A stretch of 38,417 bases of DNA. It comes from JBDHTS01 sp044220535. Its GTDB lineage: Bacteria; Pseudomonadota; Alphaproteobacteria; Micavibrionales; Micavibrionaceae. The stretch is from positions 1 to 38,417 of the forward strand of contig JBGAQU010000016.1 of assembly GCA_044220535.1 (NCBI GenBank), written 5' to 3'. The translations under genes were made by a program, and so were the position numbers. Shown here piece after piece: positions 1 through 8,600 of the stretch; within the stretch, counting starts at the first letter, position 1, and each line of letters starts with the position of its first letter. A model generated the notes under the pieces. It ran no database searches. It was not told the origin of the DNA and was given only the letters and a program-made list of their open reading frames with translations.

Positions 1-170
1 TGACCTATGTGCGCACGCCACTGACCATGCTTTCGCCTGGCTGGTCCAGTTCGGTATCGTCCGGCGACGGGATGAATGTTTATCAGATGCGCAGCTCTCC
101 CGTTCTTCTGCTTTCTGATGAAGGCAGGGTCGTCCGTGCGCGCCTTGGCCAGAAAGGCGAAACACAATGA
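1..170 (+). CDS. icmK: IcmK/DotH, type IVB secretion core protein (3' end only)
   Basis: The frame open from the window edge to a TGA at 168-170 encodes about 55 residues that begin TYVRTPLTMLSPGWSSSVSS and continue with a GMNVYQMRSSPV stretch. This matches my memory of the DotH/IcmK C-terminus (a RTPLT-LSP segment followed by an S-DG--VY motif). DotH is a periplasmic/outer-membrane component of the Dot/Icm core complex that works with DotC, DotD, DotF and DotG. The stop codon overlaps the ATG of the next gene (ATGA), so translation is probably coupled. The position directly before icmE is the Legionella order. The N-terminus and signal peptide lie outside the window. The assignment rests on a short tail plus synteny. 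Confidence 0.8.
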   Translation, partial: TYVRTPLTMLSPGWSSSVSSGDGMNVYQMRSSPVLLLSDEGRVVRARLGQKGETQ

Positions 171-1435
171 CTGATGAGATAAAGCCAGACGATAATCTTT
201 CATCCGGCGATTTTGACGGTGATGCTGATTTCGATGATTTCGAAAACGCGGGCGGCACGCTGGGGGACGCCTGGCGTAAAAATCCTTTAGTCAAGATTGG
301 CATTGTGGTCGGCGGTCTCGTACTTATTTCAGTCGGCGTTGTTTTGTTCGGCGGCAAAAAAGAACCGGTTGCGGTTTCAAATGTACGCGGGGCTCCGGAC
401 GTCAAACAGGTGCCCGGCACGGACGAAGTTTCGCCGGAATACGCTAAAGCCATGGCGGATAAAAATGCCGAAATGACCGAAGACGCTATGAAGAAAAGGG
501 AAAGCTCTATTCCCGTGCCGATCAGCTCGCCCAAGGAAGCGATGTCGATACCGGGTGATCCTGCGGTTAGTGAGGATCCCCTTGCGCGCTGGCGGCGTAT
601 CCAGGAAGAACGCGTAACGCGCGATGTTGTTAAAAAACCTGAAGCGCCCAAAACAGATCCCAATGCCGAAGTCGTAAAATCATTGGCTGATGCGATGGCC
701 AAGCAAATGGGCTCCATCCTTAAAAACCAGGAACCCAAGGGACCCCAATATAAACTCATAACCGACGCCGAGGCCTTTAAAAAACAAAGGGAAGAGGAAG
801 CGGCTTCCGCTGCAAAAGCCGCCGAAGAAGCGCGCGCCAAAGTTGAAGAAAAGAAAAAGGCTGATGAAGAAAAGATAGTCGATATTATCCAGCCCGCGGG
901 CCAAATCGTTTATGCCCAATTGATTAACCAGGCGAATTCTGATGCGCCGGGGCCTGTGCTCGCGGAAATCGCCAGCGGCCCCCTGGCGGGCAGCCGTGCG
1001 CTTGGATCGTTCAAGGCGTCCGATGAAAACATGATCCTGTCATTCGATACAGTTATTGTCGATGGCGTCAGCTATCCTGCCAACGCTGTTGCGCTGGATC
1101 CCAAAACCGCCAATCCAGGCCTTGCCAGTGATGTGGACCACCGCTATATGGAACGTGTGATCCTGCCGGGGGCCGCGGCCTTCATAGAAGGCATTGGTTC
1201 GGCAATCGCTGATTCGGGGAATACCAATGTCACGGTCGATGGCGGAACGGTCATTCAGTCCAGTAAAGACCTGAATGCGAAAGAAGAAGTCTTTAAGGGT
1301 GTTGAAAAAGCAGCTTCGAAGCTTGGCGATGTGCTGGACGACAGGGGGCAAAATCTGAAGCCGCTTGTCACTGTCGATGCCGGTACGGCAATTGGACTTT
1401 TATTCGTGGATCCCGTCACTAAAGACGGTCGGTAA
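167..1435 (+). CDS. icmE: IcmE/DotG, VirB10-like channel protein of the Dot/Icm system
   Basis: 422 aa. An acidic cytoplasmic N-terminus (residues 1-38) is followed by one membrane segment (about 41-62), a charged alanine/glutamate/lysine-rich stretch predicted to be helical or coiled (about 205-240), and a C-terminal VirB10/TrbI-like domain (about 245-420) containing GQIVYAQLINQANSDAPGP and a GPLAGSRALGSF element. DotG spans the envelope and forms the central channel of the type IVB core. Legionella DotG is over 1000 aa because of a long central repeat region. That region is absent here, so this is a compact form. The ATG overlaps the icmK stop. The next gene starts 21 bp downstream. Confidence 0.9.
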   Translation: MTDEIKPDDNLSSGDFDGDADFDDFENAGGTLGDAWRKNPLVKIGIVVGGLVLISVGVVLFGGKKEPVAVSNVRGAPDVKQVPGTDEVSPEYAKAMADKNAEMTEDAMKKRESSIPVPISSPKEAMSIPGDPAVSEDPLARWRRIQEERVTRDVVKKPEAPKTDPNAEVVKSLADAMAKQMGSILKNQEPKGPQYKLITDAEAFKKQREEEAASAAKAAEEARAKVEEKKKADEEKIVDIIQPAGQIVYAQLINQANSDAPGPVLAEIASGPLAGSRALGSFKASDENMILSFDTVIVDGVSYPANAVALDPKTANPGLASDVDHRYMERVILPGAAAFIEGIGSAIADSGNTNVTVDGGTVIQSSKDLNAKEEVFKGVEKAASKLGDVLDDRGQNLKPLVTVDAGTAIGLLFVDPVTKDGR

Positions 1436-1456
1436 TTAACTTTAAGGATTACGCTC

Positions 1457-2719
1457 ATGACTGGCGATAACAATATAAAGCGCGGTATGGAACACGCCGA
1501 TGATGCGGAATTCGATCTGCAGGCTGACAATGGCGAATTCTTTGACGAAGTCTACGAAAGCGAAGGCATGGAAGAACCCACGGAAGACTGGGAAGCCTAT
1601 GACAGCGAATTTGGTTCCGAAGAAGGGGCTGAAGCCGGGGAATCAAACAAAAAGAAAAACTCAACATTTACACTCATGCTGATCGGCGGCGCTGTTCTTG
1701 TTGGCGGATTTATTTTCTGGACAACATTCATGAACAAACCGGCATCGGTTAAACAGCCGGCCGTACAAATCGCATCCCAAAAGGATACGGACTCAAACAC
1801 GCCGCCCATTCCGCCGCTTACTGAAACCGCGCAGGATTCCACCAACATGCAAACGGCGCCCAAGGGCGGCCTCCTGAATGACGATAAACAGTTAAACGGA
1901 TTGGCGGAGCATATATCGTCCGGAGTGGAAAGCGCGCGCCATGATGCGCCGTCCGATACCGGTCAACAGCCTCCGATGCCTTCCCCCATGGCGTCCGGAC
2001 AGGCGCAAACGGCACCAAGTCTGCCGGAAGACTCCAATACATTGACACCGATGCCCCCGGCAACATCGCCTGAAGGCGACATGACGGAAATGCAGCCGGT
2101 TGCCGATACCCCGGCACCGCCGGATATGCATGCCCCGTCCAGCCAGACCTCGTCTGCCCCGGCCGGCGCTTCCACACCCTTTATGAAGGCCGATAGCCAG
2201 CCAGCGCCGGCAGCGGCGCCGCAACAGCCTGCTGCCGCGTCCGCCAATGCCGCTCTCGAGGCAAAGCTGGATACATTGCTGGATCGCGTCAGCGCCCTGG
2301 AAACAAAACTGGCCAGCATGCCTTCGGATAACAATATCCGTTCCCTGATCCATTCCGTGGATGAGATTGATGGCCGCCTGAATAAACTGGAACAATCCTC
2401 TCCAAGCGCTGCGCCAGTCACGGTCGCCGAAGGGGATCATCAGGGCGAGCGTGAAAAAACCGCCCCTGCTGTGACGGCCAAAGCCCCCGCCCGTGCGGCT
2501 GCGGTCATTGGGAAACCGGCAAAAGTCCAGAAATCTGCCGCTCGCTGGGTCCTTAAATCCGCGCAGCCTGGTCTTGCTTACGTATCCCAGGCAGGACGCG
2601 AGGACATGGTGACCATCAGGGTTGGCGAAACCTTGCCGGGCCTTGGCCGTATCAGTGCCATCAACATCGTTAACGGACGGTGGGTGGTTTCTGGAAGTGA
2701 AGGATCGATCTCTCAATAA
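1457..2719 (+). CDS. icmG: IcmG/DotF-like inner-membrane protein of the Dot/Icm system
   Basis: 420 aa. It has a very acidic N-terminal tail (1-60), a KKK stop-transfer patch and one membrane helix (about 70-92), then a long proline/alanine/serine-rich periplasmic linker (about 95-260), a coiled-coil stretch (about 262-312) and a compact C-terminal domain with WVLKSAQPGLAYVS and VGETLPGLGRISAI. The C-terminal pattern is that of DotF/IcmG and IncI TraP proteins. DotF is a bitopic core-complex protein that contacts DotG and has been proposed to bind effectors. It is longer than Legionella DotF (about 270 aa), mostly because of the linker. It lies between icmE and icmC, as in Legionella. It is assigned by domain pattern and position. 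Confidence 0.85.
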   Translation: MTGDNNIKRGMEHADDAEFDLQADNGEFFDEVYESEGMEEPTEDWEAYDSEFGSEEGAEAGESNKKKNSTFTLMLIGGAVLVGGFIFWTTFMNKPASVKQPAVQIASQKDTDSNTPPIPPLTETAQDSTNMQTAPKGGLLNDDKQLNGLAEHISSGVESARHDAPSDTGQQPPMPSPMASGQAQTAPSLPEDSNTLTPMPPATSPEGDMTEMQPVADTPAPPDMHAPSSQTSSAPAGASTPFMKADSQPAPAAAPQQPAAASANAALEAKLDTLLDRVSALETKLASMPSDNNIRSLIHSVDEIDGRLNKLEQSSPSAAPVTVAEGDHQGEREKTAPAVTAKAPARAAAVIGKPAKVQKSAARWVLKSAQPGLAYVSQAGREDMVTIRVGETLPGLGRISAINIVNGRWVVSGSEGSISQ

Positions 2720-2892
2720 TATCAAATATTTATGGAATTCATCGTCCTATAAGTGGAATTTTAACTAATTCCGTTCCATTATTAATATTGAGCATAAGTT
2801 TTGCATTTAAACGCAAAATATGCTTTCATTAATATCTGGGTGTGTAAGTGCATTATAATAATAAGATGCATAAATTAAGGCGGTGGCTTGGT
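2720..2892 (+). promoter_or_regulatory. AT-rich leader with hairpins before the icmC-position gene
   Basis: This stretch is clearly richer in A+T than the flanking genes and breaks an otherwise tight gene run. It contains an inverted repeat (GGAATT-ttaact-AATTCC) and an imperfect stem near 2791-2825 (AGCATAAGTTTTGC against GCAAAATATGCT). A TATAAT hexamer lies near 2854. A Shine-Dalgarno-like AAGGCGG at 2877-2883 sits 9 nt before the ATG at 2893. I infer a second promoter for the icmC-icmD-icmJ part. No experimental evidence exists in the sequence itself. Confidence 0.4.
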
Positions 2893-4410
2893 ATGAACCG
2901 TTCGCTTTTTAGCGGTATCCTTCTTTTTGCTGTTGTGCTTGTCAGCGCAATAGATGCGCATGCAACGGATATCAGCGCGATCAACACCAATATCGCTACG
3001 TCTGTTTCCAACATGCCAACGCTCATAGCTGGCATGTGCTATCTCCTGGGTCTGATTCTCGGCGCCATGGGCATTGTCAAAATGAAGCAGCATGTGGAAG
3101 ATGCGCGCTCCACGCCTTTAAAAGAACCGATCATCAGATTTCTTGCCGGGGGCGCGCTTCTTGCGCTGCCTGCTGTCTATAATGCTGCCATAACGACTAT
3201 AGGGATCGTTCCGCTAAGCGACTTCCAAGGGGCGGCCAGGGGCCGCATGTTACTGGGGGCGGCTGTAACGAACGGTAACATCAACCAGATTCTTCGTAAT
3301 ATCATGACGTCCCTGACCAATACGCCGGGGCTTCTGACGGGCGTCGCGTATTTGCTGGGCTTGACGCTTGGCGTTTCCGGCGTTCTTCAGTTGAAAGATC
3401 ATGTGCAGTCGCCTGAACAGGGCCCGCCACTGCGCTCGGGCATTATCCGCCTGGTTTCCTGTGGCTCGCTCTTGGCGCTTCCAACAATATTGCAGGCTGT
3501 TTTTACGTCGTTCACAGGCGCAGGCAGTACTTTCACCCACCTGGACTTTCTGGTTGGAAATATTGGCACGTCCGGCGAAGCGCCTGGGGCGGGCTGCGGT
3601 CCGGCTGCTGCAGGCGTCAATGCTGTTATTTGTAATCTCTACAACGGCGCCGCAAGTTTCCCCGTCTTTCTGGTCGGCGCCGCCTATCTGTTCGGCATTG
3701 TTTTTGTTATATGGGGCATCATCAAGATTAAAGAACACGTCCTTGACCCCAGCAGAACCACGGTTTGGGAGGGCGTGTCCAGGCTGGCCGCAGGCGGCGC
3801 CATGTTCGCGCTTCCCACGGTTCTGGATGCTGTAATCGGAACGATGTCTACGATTATTCCTGCGCATAACAATACTGGTTTTACCGGTGTCGCAGCGGCG
3901 CTGGGCCTTGACCGGATGATGGCCAATTTTGTCACGGCGATCTTTGGCCCGCTGGATATATTGATCAACTTCTTCGGTTATGTGGCGGGCGCTGTTCTTA
4001 TAATGATCGGCATCTCCCGCCTGTTGAAATCATCTCAGGAAGGCGTGCGCGGCCCCGGCGGTATCGGCACGATCATGACCTTTCTGACTGGTGGCGCTCT
4101 TCTGTCTTTCAGCCCGATGATCAGCGCCTTTACCATGTCCCTGTTCAATGGCCCGACCACGACCAATGCGGCCCTGGTTTATACAGTGGGCCTTGCGCCT
4201 GATGAAATTGCGCATATTCATGCTGTGATCAGTGCGATTTTGAAATTCGTGCTGGTACTGGGCCTGATCAGTTTTATGAGAGGAATTTTCATCATCAGAA
4301 GCGTCGCAGAAGGGAACCAGCAGGCATCCATGATGGCTGGCGTGACCCATTTGATCGGCGGCGCCCTGGCGGTGAATCTCGGTCCGTTCCTGAACGTAAA
4401 CTTCACGTAA
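2893..4410 (+). CDS. icmC: IcmC/DotE-like polytopic membrane protein with fused IcmD/DotP-like repeats
   Basis: 505 aa from the ATG with the AAGGCGG Shine-Dalgarno; in-frame GTG 2848 and ATG 2866 are alternatives. After a signal-like N-terminus come three copies of one module, at about residues 29-103, 128-207 and 241-318. Each has a helix (GMCYLLGLILGAMGIVKMK in copy 1), a polar linker (H-V--P/A) and a second helix with a GG/CG-hA--ALP motif. A divergent fourth copy spans about 342-417. The C-terminus (about 440-501, LISFMRGIFIIRSVAEGN and HLIGGALAVNLGP) resembles DotE/IcmC. The repeats closely match the separate icmD gene downstream. DotE and DotP are small inner-membrane parts of the Dot/Icm machine (about 190 and 130 aa in Legionella). 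A protein this long looks like a fusion or internal expansion. Confidence 0.8.
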   Translation: MNRSLFSGILLFAVVLVSAIDAHATDISAINTNIATSVSNMPTLIAGMCYLLGLILGAMGIVKMKQHVEDARSTPLKEPIIRFLAGGALLALPAVYNAAITTIGIVPLSDFQGAARGRMLLGAAVTNGNINQILRNIMTSLTNTPGLLTGVAYLLGLTLGVSGVLQLKDHVQSPEQGPPLRSGIIRLVSCGSLLALPTILQAVFTSFTGAGSTFTHLDFLVGNIGTSGEAPGAGCGPAAAGVNAVICNLYNGAASFPVFLVGAAYLFGIVFVIWGIIKIKEHVLDPSRTTVWEGVSRLAAGGAMFALPTVLDAVIGTMSTIIPAHNNTGFTGVAAALGLDRMMANFVTAIFGPLDILINFFGYVAGAVLIMIGISRLLKSSQEGVRGPGGIGTIMTFLTGGALLSFSPMISAFTMSLFNGPTTTNAALVYTVGLAPDEIAHIHAVISAILKFVLVLGLISFMRGIFIIRSVAEGNQQASMMAGVTHLIGGALAVNLGPFLNVNFT

Positions 4411-4439
4411 CCTAACTTTAGTCGAGGAGGACTAAATAT

Positions 4440-4814
4440 ATGAGAACTATGAAAAAACTAATGATAACTGCAGGCGCTGCCATGATGACCGGCGCCATGG
4501 GGATCGGTTCTGCAGAAGCTGGTGCTGGCTTCCAGACCGTGACGACCAACGCTGGTACATCAATTGCCAACATGCCTTCCCTGGTGTCTGGCGTGTCCTA
4601 TCTGTTCGGCCTGCTCATTGGTGTTCTGGGCATCCTGAAAGTGAAAGATCACGTTGAGAATCCAAACAACACCCCCCTGAAAGACGGCGCAATCCGTCTT
4701 CTGGCTGGTGGCGGCCTCCTGGCTGCTCCGGCTATCTATAACGCAATGACCGGTTCTATAGGTAATGGAACCGCGCCTGTTCAGGCAACTTTAACCGATG
4801 TTGTTGCCCCTTAA
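4440..4814 (+). CDS. icmD: IcmD/DotP-like small inner-membrane protein
   Basis: 124 aa. A cleavable-looking signal segment (KKLMITAGAAMMTGAMG, ending AEA) is followed by one copy of the module seen in the upstream gene: a helix (VSYLFGLLIGVLGILKVK), the polar linker DHVENPNNTPLK, and a second helix with LLAGGGLLAAPAIYNAM. It is placed exactly where icmD/dotP sits in Legionella. A near-perfect Shine-Dalgarno (AGGAGG, ending at 4430) lies 9 nt before the ATG, the strongest in the cluster, so high expression relative to its neighbours is inferred. The DotP role in secretion is known only as an essential membrane component. Confidence 0.82.
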   Translation: MRTMKKLMITAGAAMMTGAMGIGSAEAGAGFQTVTTNAGTSIANMPSLVSGVSYLFGLLIGVLGILKVKDHVENPNNTPLKDGAIRLLAGGGLLAAPAIYNAMTGSIGNGTAPVQATLTDVVAP

Positions 4815-4833
4815 GCGTTATTAAAGAGTGGTT

Positions 4834-5526
4834 ATGGCTTCATTACCAATCGTGCTGGGCATTGCCCGATCAGGCAATGCCCAGCATATTTCCAAAAGTA
4901 ATCAAGCCGCACTCCCGGCCGATCTCCGCCAGAAAATTCTGGAACGGGATTCTCACACCTGCCGTTATTGCGGCTTTCAGTCGTTAAAATATCAGGACGT
5001 TCACTTTATGAACGATCTGGCTGGGGATTTCAGGCCGGAAAACCTGGCCACGGCTTGTATCTTCTGTCACCAGTGCTTCAATCTCCAGGATGTGCCGTCC
5101 ATGCGCTCTGGCATTTTGATCTGGCTGCCGGAAATCACTCAGGCTGATTTGCATCACATTGCCCGCGCCATTTATGTCGCCAGGATCAGCCAGGGGCCGG
5201 TGGCCGAAGCCGCCCGCCGCGCGCTCGATTCCCTGACCAAAAGGCGGGAAGACGTAAAAACCCGTCTGGGTACGGACGATCCCTTTATCCTGTCTTCAGT
5301 GCTTAAAGATTATATCAGTGACAATGCTTACGAAGCGCGTGGCCGCAAACTGGAAGGCCTGCGGCTTTTTCCGCTGGATCGCCGCATCATTCGCGAAGCG
5401 GACCTGGAATTTAATCAATTTCCCCAGATTTTGGCGTTCTGGCGCTCGAAAGACGGACCTTTCGGCGGCCGCTTGCCCAAACAGTGGATCGATCTTTATC
5501 GTGACATGACGCAAAAAGCCGCTTGA
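4834..5526 (+). CDS. icmJ: IcmJ/DotN, zinc-binding adaptor of the type IVB coupling complex
   Basis: 230 aa from ATG 4834; a GTG six bases upstream (4828) is possible, but an AAAGAG Shine-Dalgarno favours the ATG. The N-terminal third holds two CxxC pairs, CRYCGF (about residues 48-53) and CIFCHQCFN, in an HNH-like arrangement with NLATAC between them. This is the signature of IcmJ/DotN. In Legionella, DotN binds zinc, associates with the C-terminal region of the DotL coupling ATPase and helps recruit substrates; nuclease activity is not its known role. The stop codon lies inside a terminator-like hairpin. The first codons contain a strong 13-bp inverted repeat, recorded separately. Confidence 0.88.
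   Translation: MASLPIVLGIARSGNAQHISKSNQAALPADLRQKILERDSHTCRYCGFQSLKYQDVHFMNDLAGDFRPENLATACIFCHQCFNLQDVPSMRSGILIWLPEITQADLHHIARAIYVARISQGPVAEAARRALDSLTKRREDVKTRLGTDDPFILSSVLKDYISDNAYEARGRKLEGLRLFPLDRRIIREADLEFNQFPQILAFWRSKDGPFGGRLPKQWIDLYRDMTQKAA
4854..4885 (+). repeat. Perfect 13-bp inverted repeat inside the start of icmJ
   Basis: GCTGGGCATTGCC at 4854-4866 is followed by a 6-nt spacer and its exact reverse complement at 4873-4885. It lies at codons 8-17 of icmJ and encodes LGIARSGNAQ. As RNA it would be a stable GC-rich hairpin shortly after the start codon, without a U tract. It may protect the 3' end of the upstream icmD message or slow icmJ translation. This function is inference. Confidence 0.6.
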
Positions 5527-5538
5527 GCGGGTTTTTTT
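5519..5538 (+). terminator. Short terminator-like hairpin at the end of icmJ
   Basis: CCGC-ttga-GCGG (5519-5530) is followed by one G and a run of seven T (5532-5538). The icmJ TGA is in the loop. The stem is only four GC pairs, extended weakly by flanking A and T runs, so termination may be partial. Confidence 0.5.
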
Positions 5539-5585
5539 CCCAAAAAAGACAAAGGGCCTAAAACAAATCGGGCCGCGTTTATGTG

Positions 5586-5614
5586 TTTAACGATCTCTAT
5601 AAAATATATATACT
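5586..5614 (+). promoter_or_regulatory. Possible promoter before icmB
   Basis: An AT-rich block contains TATACT (5609-5614) as a candidate -10, with TTTAAC (5586-5591) 17 bp upstream as a weak -35. It lies between the two hairpins of the icmJ-icmB gap. The -35 match is poor, so this is a tentative call. Confidence 0.3.
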
Positions 5615-5634
5615 ATTCTTTACGTTTCACATTA

Positions 5635-5660
5635 GGGGGATGTCTGCGTCCCCCTTTTTT
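5635..5660 (+). terminator. Intrinsic terminator 22 bp upstream of icmB (possible attenuator)
   Basis: GGGGGA (5635-5640), an 8-nt loop, TCCCCC (5649-5654) and six T (5655-5660) form a textbook intrinsic terminator. The icmB ATG follows at 5683. Transcripts from icmJ or from a promoter near 5590-5614 would have to pass it to express icmB. It may simply insulate icmB or act as an attenuator. Confidence 0.7.
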
Positions 5661-5682
5661 CTGACAAAGCAGTTTTAAAGCC

Positions 5683-8600
5683 ATGCCTGGTTGGTTAAGC
5701 AAACTTATAATGCCTGTCCAGATTGCGTTGAAGCAGTCCCTGGAAACGTTTATTCGTCTGGAGACCGCTGATGATGAAACGACGGTGGTGGCATCGGATG
5801 GATCCCTGATTACGTATGTCCGCGTGGACGGCAGCCGCCAGGTCATCGGCGAAGCGGAATTTGACCGCATTATCCAGGGCGCGACGATCAAGATCGGGGC
5901 CCGCTTCGACCGTCCCGGCCATGCCATGCAGGTGACCTTTATGCGTGATCCCGAACGGATTACCGCTCACCTGGAACGAATGATCAAGCCCAGCCGGATC
6001 TCTGCCAGCAATATGGGCATGGATTTGAATGATCTGTTCGAAGAACGGATTTCTCACCTGTCCAAATTCTTGTCCTATGAGGAATGTTACTTCGTTCTCT
6101 GGACCCGCCCCAGCGCGCTGACCAAAAACGAACTGCAGCGCGCGGCAAAGGACATGAAGGCGGTCCAATGGCTGAATGCAGGCTATGCGCAATATCCCCT
6201 GGGTGCGCTGGATGCATTGCGTATGCGGCATAAAAGCTTTGTGACATCCGTTGTGTCGGCTCTGGATGAACTGGGCATTCGCGGCAATGTTCTGGATGTT
6301 CATGAGGCCCTGCGTGCTGTGCGCAATACAATGTTCCCCGGCAAGGCGCATGATGACTGGCGCGCATGCCTGCCGGGGGATCCTATTCCACCCCGTGCTC
6401 CGACCAGCACGCATGATATGTCGGATATTATGTGGCCGCCTCTCCGGCAACAGCTGGCCAGCGGCGATGCGCGCATTATCGATAAATCAGTATGTAAGAT
6501 TGGGGATCTGCTTTGGGGCGGCGCCGACATGACGCTCGGGCCCATGGATGCGGCGCCCTTTCCTTTCCTTCTGAATCGTCTGGTCGAAGCCGATATTCCG
6601 TTCCGCATTTCTTTCCTGATCGAAGGCGGCGGGGCGCAGGCAACGACGCTGCGCGCTTTCGCGGCCACAATCATGGGCGTAACCAATTCGCTGAACAAAC
6701 AGATCAAGTTCTCGCTCGAAGGCCTGCAGATTCTGGCGCGCCGCGAACCGGTTGTGAAGTTGCGCATATCCTTTGCGACCTGGGCGCCTGGTAACGACAA
6801 AAACCTGATCGATGACCGTATGGCCACCCTGGTGCAGTCGGTTGAAGCCTGGGGTTATTGCCAGGTCAGTGAATTTTCAGGGGATCCGCTGGATTGTGTG
6901 ATGTCGTCCGCGATGGGTATTCACTGCGCCGGCACCGCGCCGACCGCGGTGGCGCCGATGATCGAAACCATGAAATTCATCCCGTGGCAGCGCCCGTCCA
7001 GCCCGTTCCAGTACGGCGCGATTTTGCTGCGCACGCCGGATGGCAAGGCCTGGCCGTATCAGACCGGCACGTCGTTGACCACCACCTGGTTCGACCTTGT
7101 GTTCGCGCAGCCGGGCGCCGGTAAATCGGTCCTGCTGAACACGCTGAACCTCGGCACGGTGATGTCGCCCGGCCTGTCGAAACTGCCTTATATCGCCGTC
7201 ATCGATATCGGGCCGTCTTCATCGGGGCTGATTTCTCTGGTGAAAGAAGCCTTGCCGGTCGCGCGCCAGCATGAAGCCGCCTATTACCGTCTGCAAATGA
7301 CGCATAAATTCGCGGTCAACCCCTTCGATACCCAGCTGGGCTGCCGTTATCCGCTGATCGACGAGCGTAGCTATCTCGTTGAATTGCTGACCCTGCTCTG
7401 CACGCCGCCGGGTCATGAACGTCCCTATGACGGCATTCAACAGCTCTCGGGCCTTGTGGTTGATGAAATGTTCCGCTGGCGGGACGACAACATGGCAAAC
7501 GCTGAACCGCGTCCGTTCCTGCCGCGTCTTGATCCGGAAGTCGATGAGGCCCTGGCAAAATTCAACGTTCATCTGCCGACCGACCCCTACTGGTGGGATG
7601 TCGTCGATAAAATGTTCGACCTTGGCGAATACCACACCGCCGGCATTGCACAGCGTCATGCCGTGCCGACGCTGACCGACGCCATTACCGCTGCCCGCCG
7701 TCCGCAGATCCGCAACCTGCTGGAGGAAACGACCATCGGCTTCTCGAGCGAAGGCGTCATCAACGCCTTCGAACGGATGATCACATCGGCCATCCGCGAA
7801 CTGCCGATTCTCTCTTCGATCACGCAATTCGACATCAACGCCCGTATCTGTTCTCTCGATCTGATGGACGTCGCTCCCCAGGGGGACGAAGTGGCGGATC
7901 GCCAAACCTCCATCATGTACATGCTGGCCCGGCATACGCTGGTGCGCAGCTGGTGGATGGGCCTGGATTCGCTGCAGTTCATACCGGAAAAATACCGTGA
8001 ATATCACGAAGCCCGGCTGCAGGACGTTGCCGAAACGCCCAAGCGCCTGTGCTACGACGAATTCCACAGGACCTCGCGCTCTGGCTCGGTGCGCAACCAG
8101 CTGATCCGCGACGTCCGCGAAGGCCGGAAGCGCGGCGTGCAGATTTTGCTGTCCTCCCAGCTGCTGGACGATTTCGACGCCGACATGATCGATCTTGCCA
8201 CCGGTGTCTGGGTTCTGGGTTCCGCCATCTCCGATGCGGCTGTCGAAAACGTGCGCGAACGCTTCGGCCTCACCGAAACCGCCCGCGACATCATCCGTTT
8301 CAAATTGACCGGTCCGAAATCGGGCGGCGCGCCCGCGCTTCTGGTTCTGGGCACCACCGAAGGCCGCTACGAACAGTTCCTGATCAACACGCTGGGCCCG
8401 ATTGAACTCTGGGCGCTCTCCACCTCGGCGGAAGATGTGGCGATCCGTAACCGCCTTTATTCCCGTCTCGGGGCCAGCCGCGCCCGCCAGATGCTGGCAG
8501 CCGCCTTCCCGGGCGGCAGCGCGCGTAGTGAGATCAAACGCCGCGTCATGATGAAATCAGAACAACAAGGTGAATCCCGCTCTGCTTTGACCAGCACTGT

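Noticed and set aside
1892..2725. Long open frame on the - strand opposite icmG (277 aa)
   Set aside because: It is Arg/Gly/Cys-rich and patternless, as expected for the antisense of a Pro/Ala-rich gene, and the + strand product has clear DotF features.
4834..5526. icmJ gene as a restriction-type HNH endonuclease
   Set aside because: The CxxC pairs look HNH-like, but position and sequence fit IcmJ/DotN, a zinc-binding secretion adaptor.
7219..8067. 282-aa frame opposite icmB
   Set aside because: It lies fully inside the conserved ATPase gene, has no recognisable domain, and is explained by high GC.
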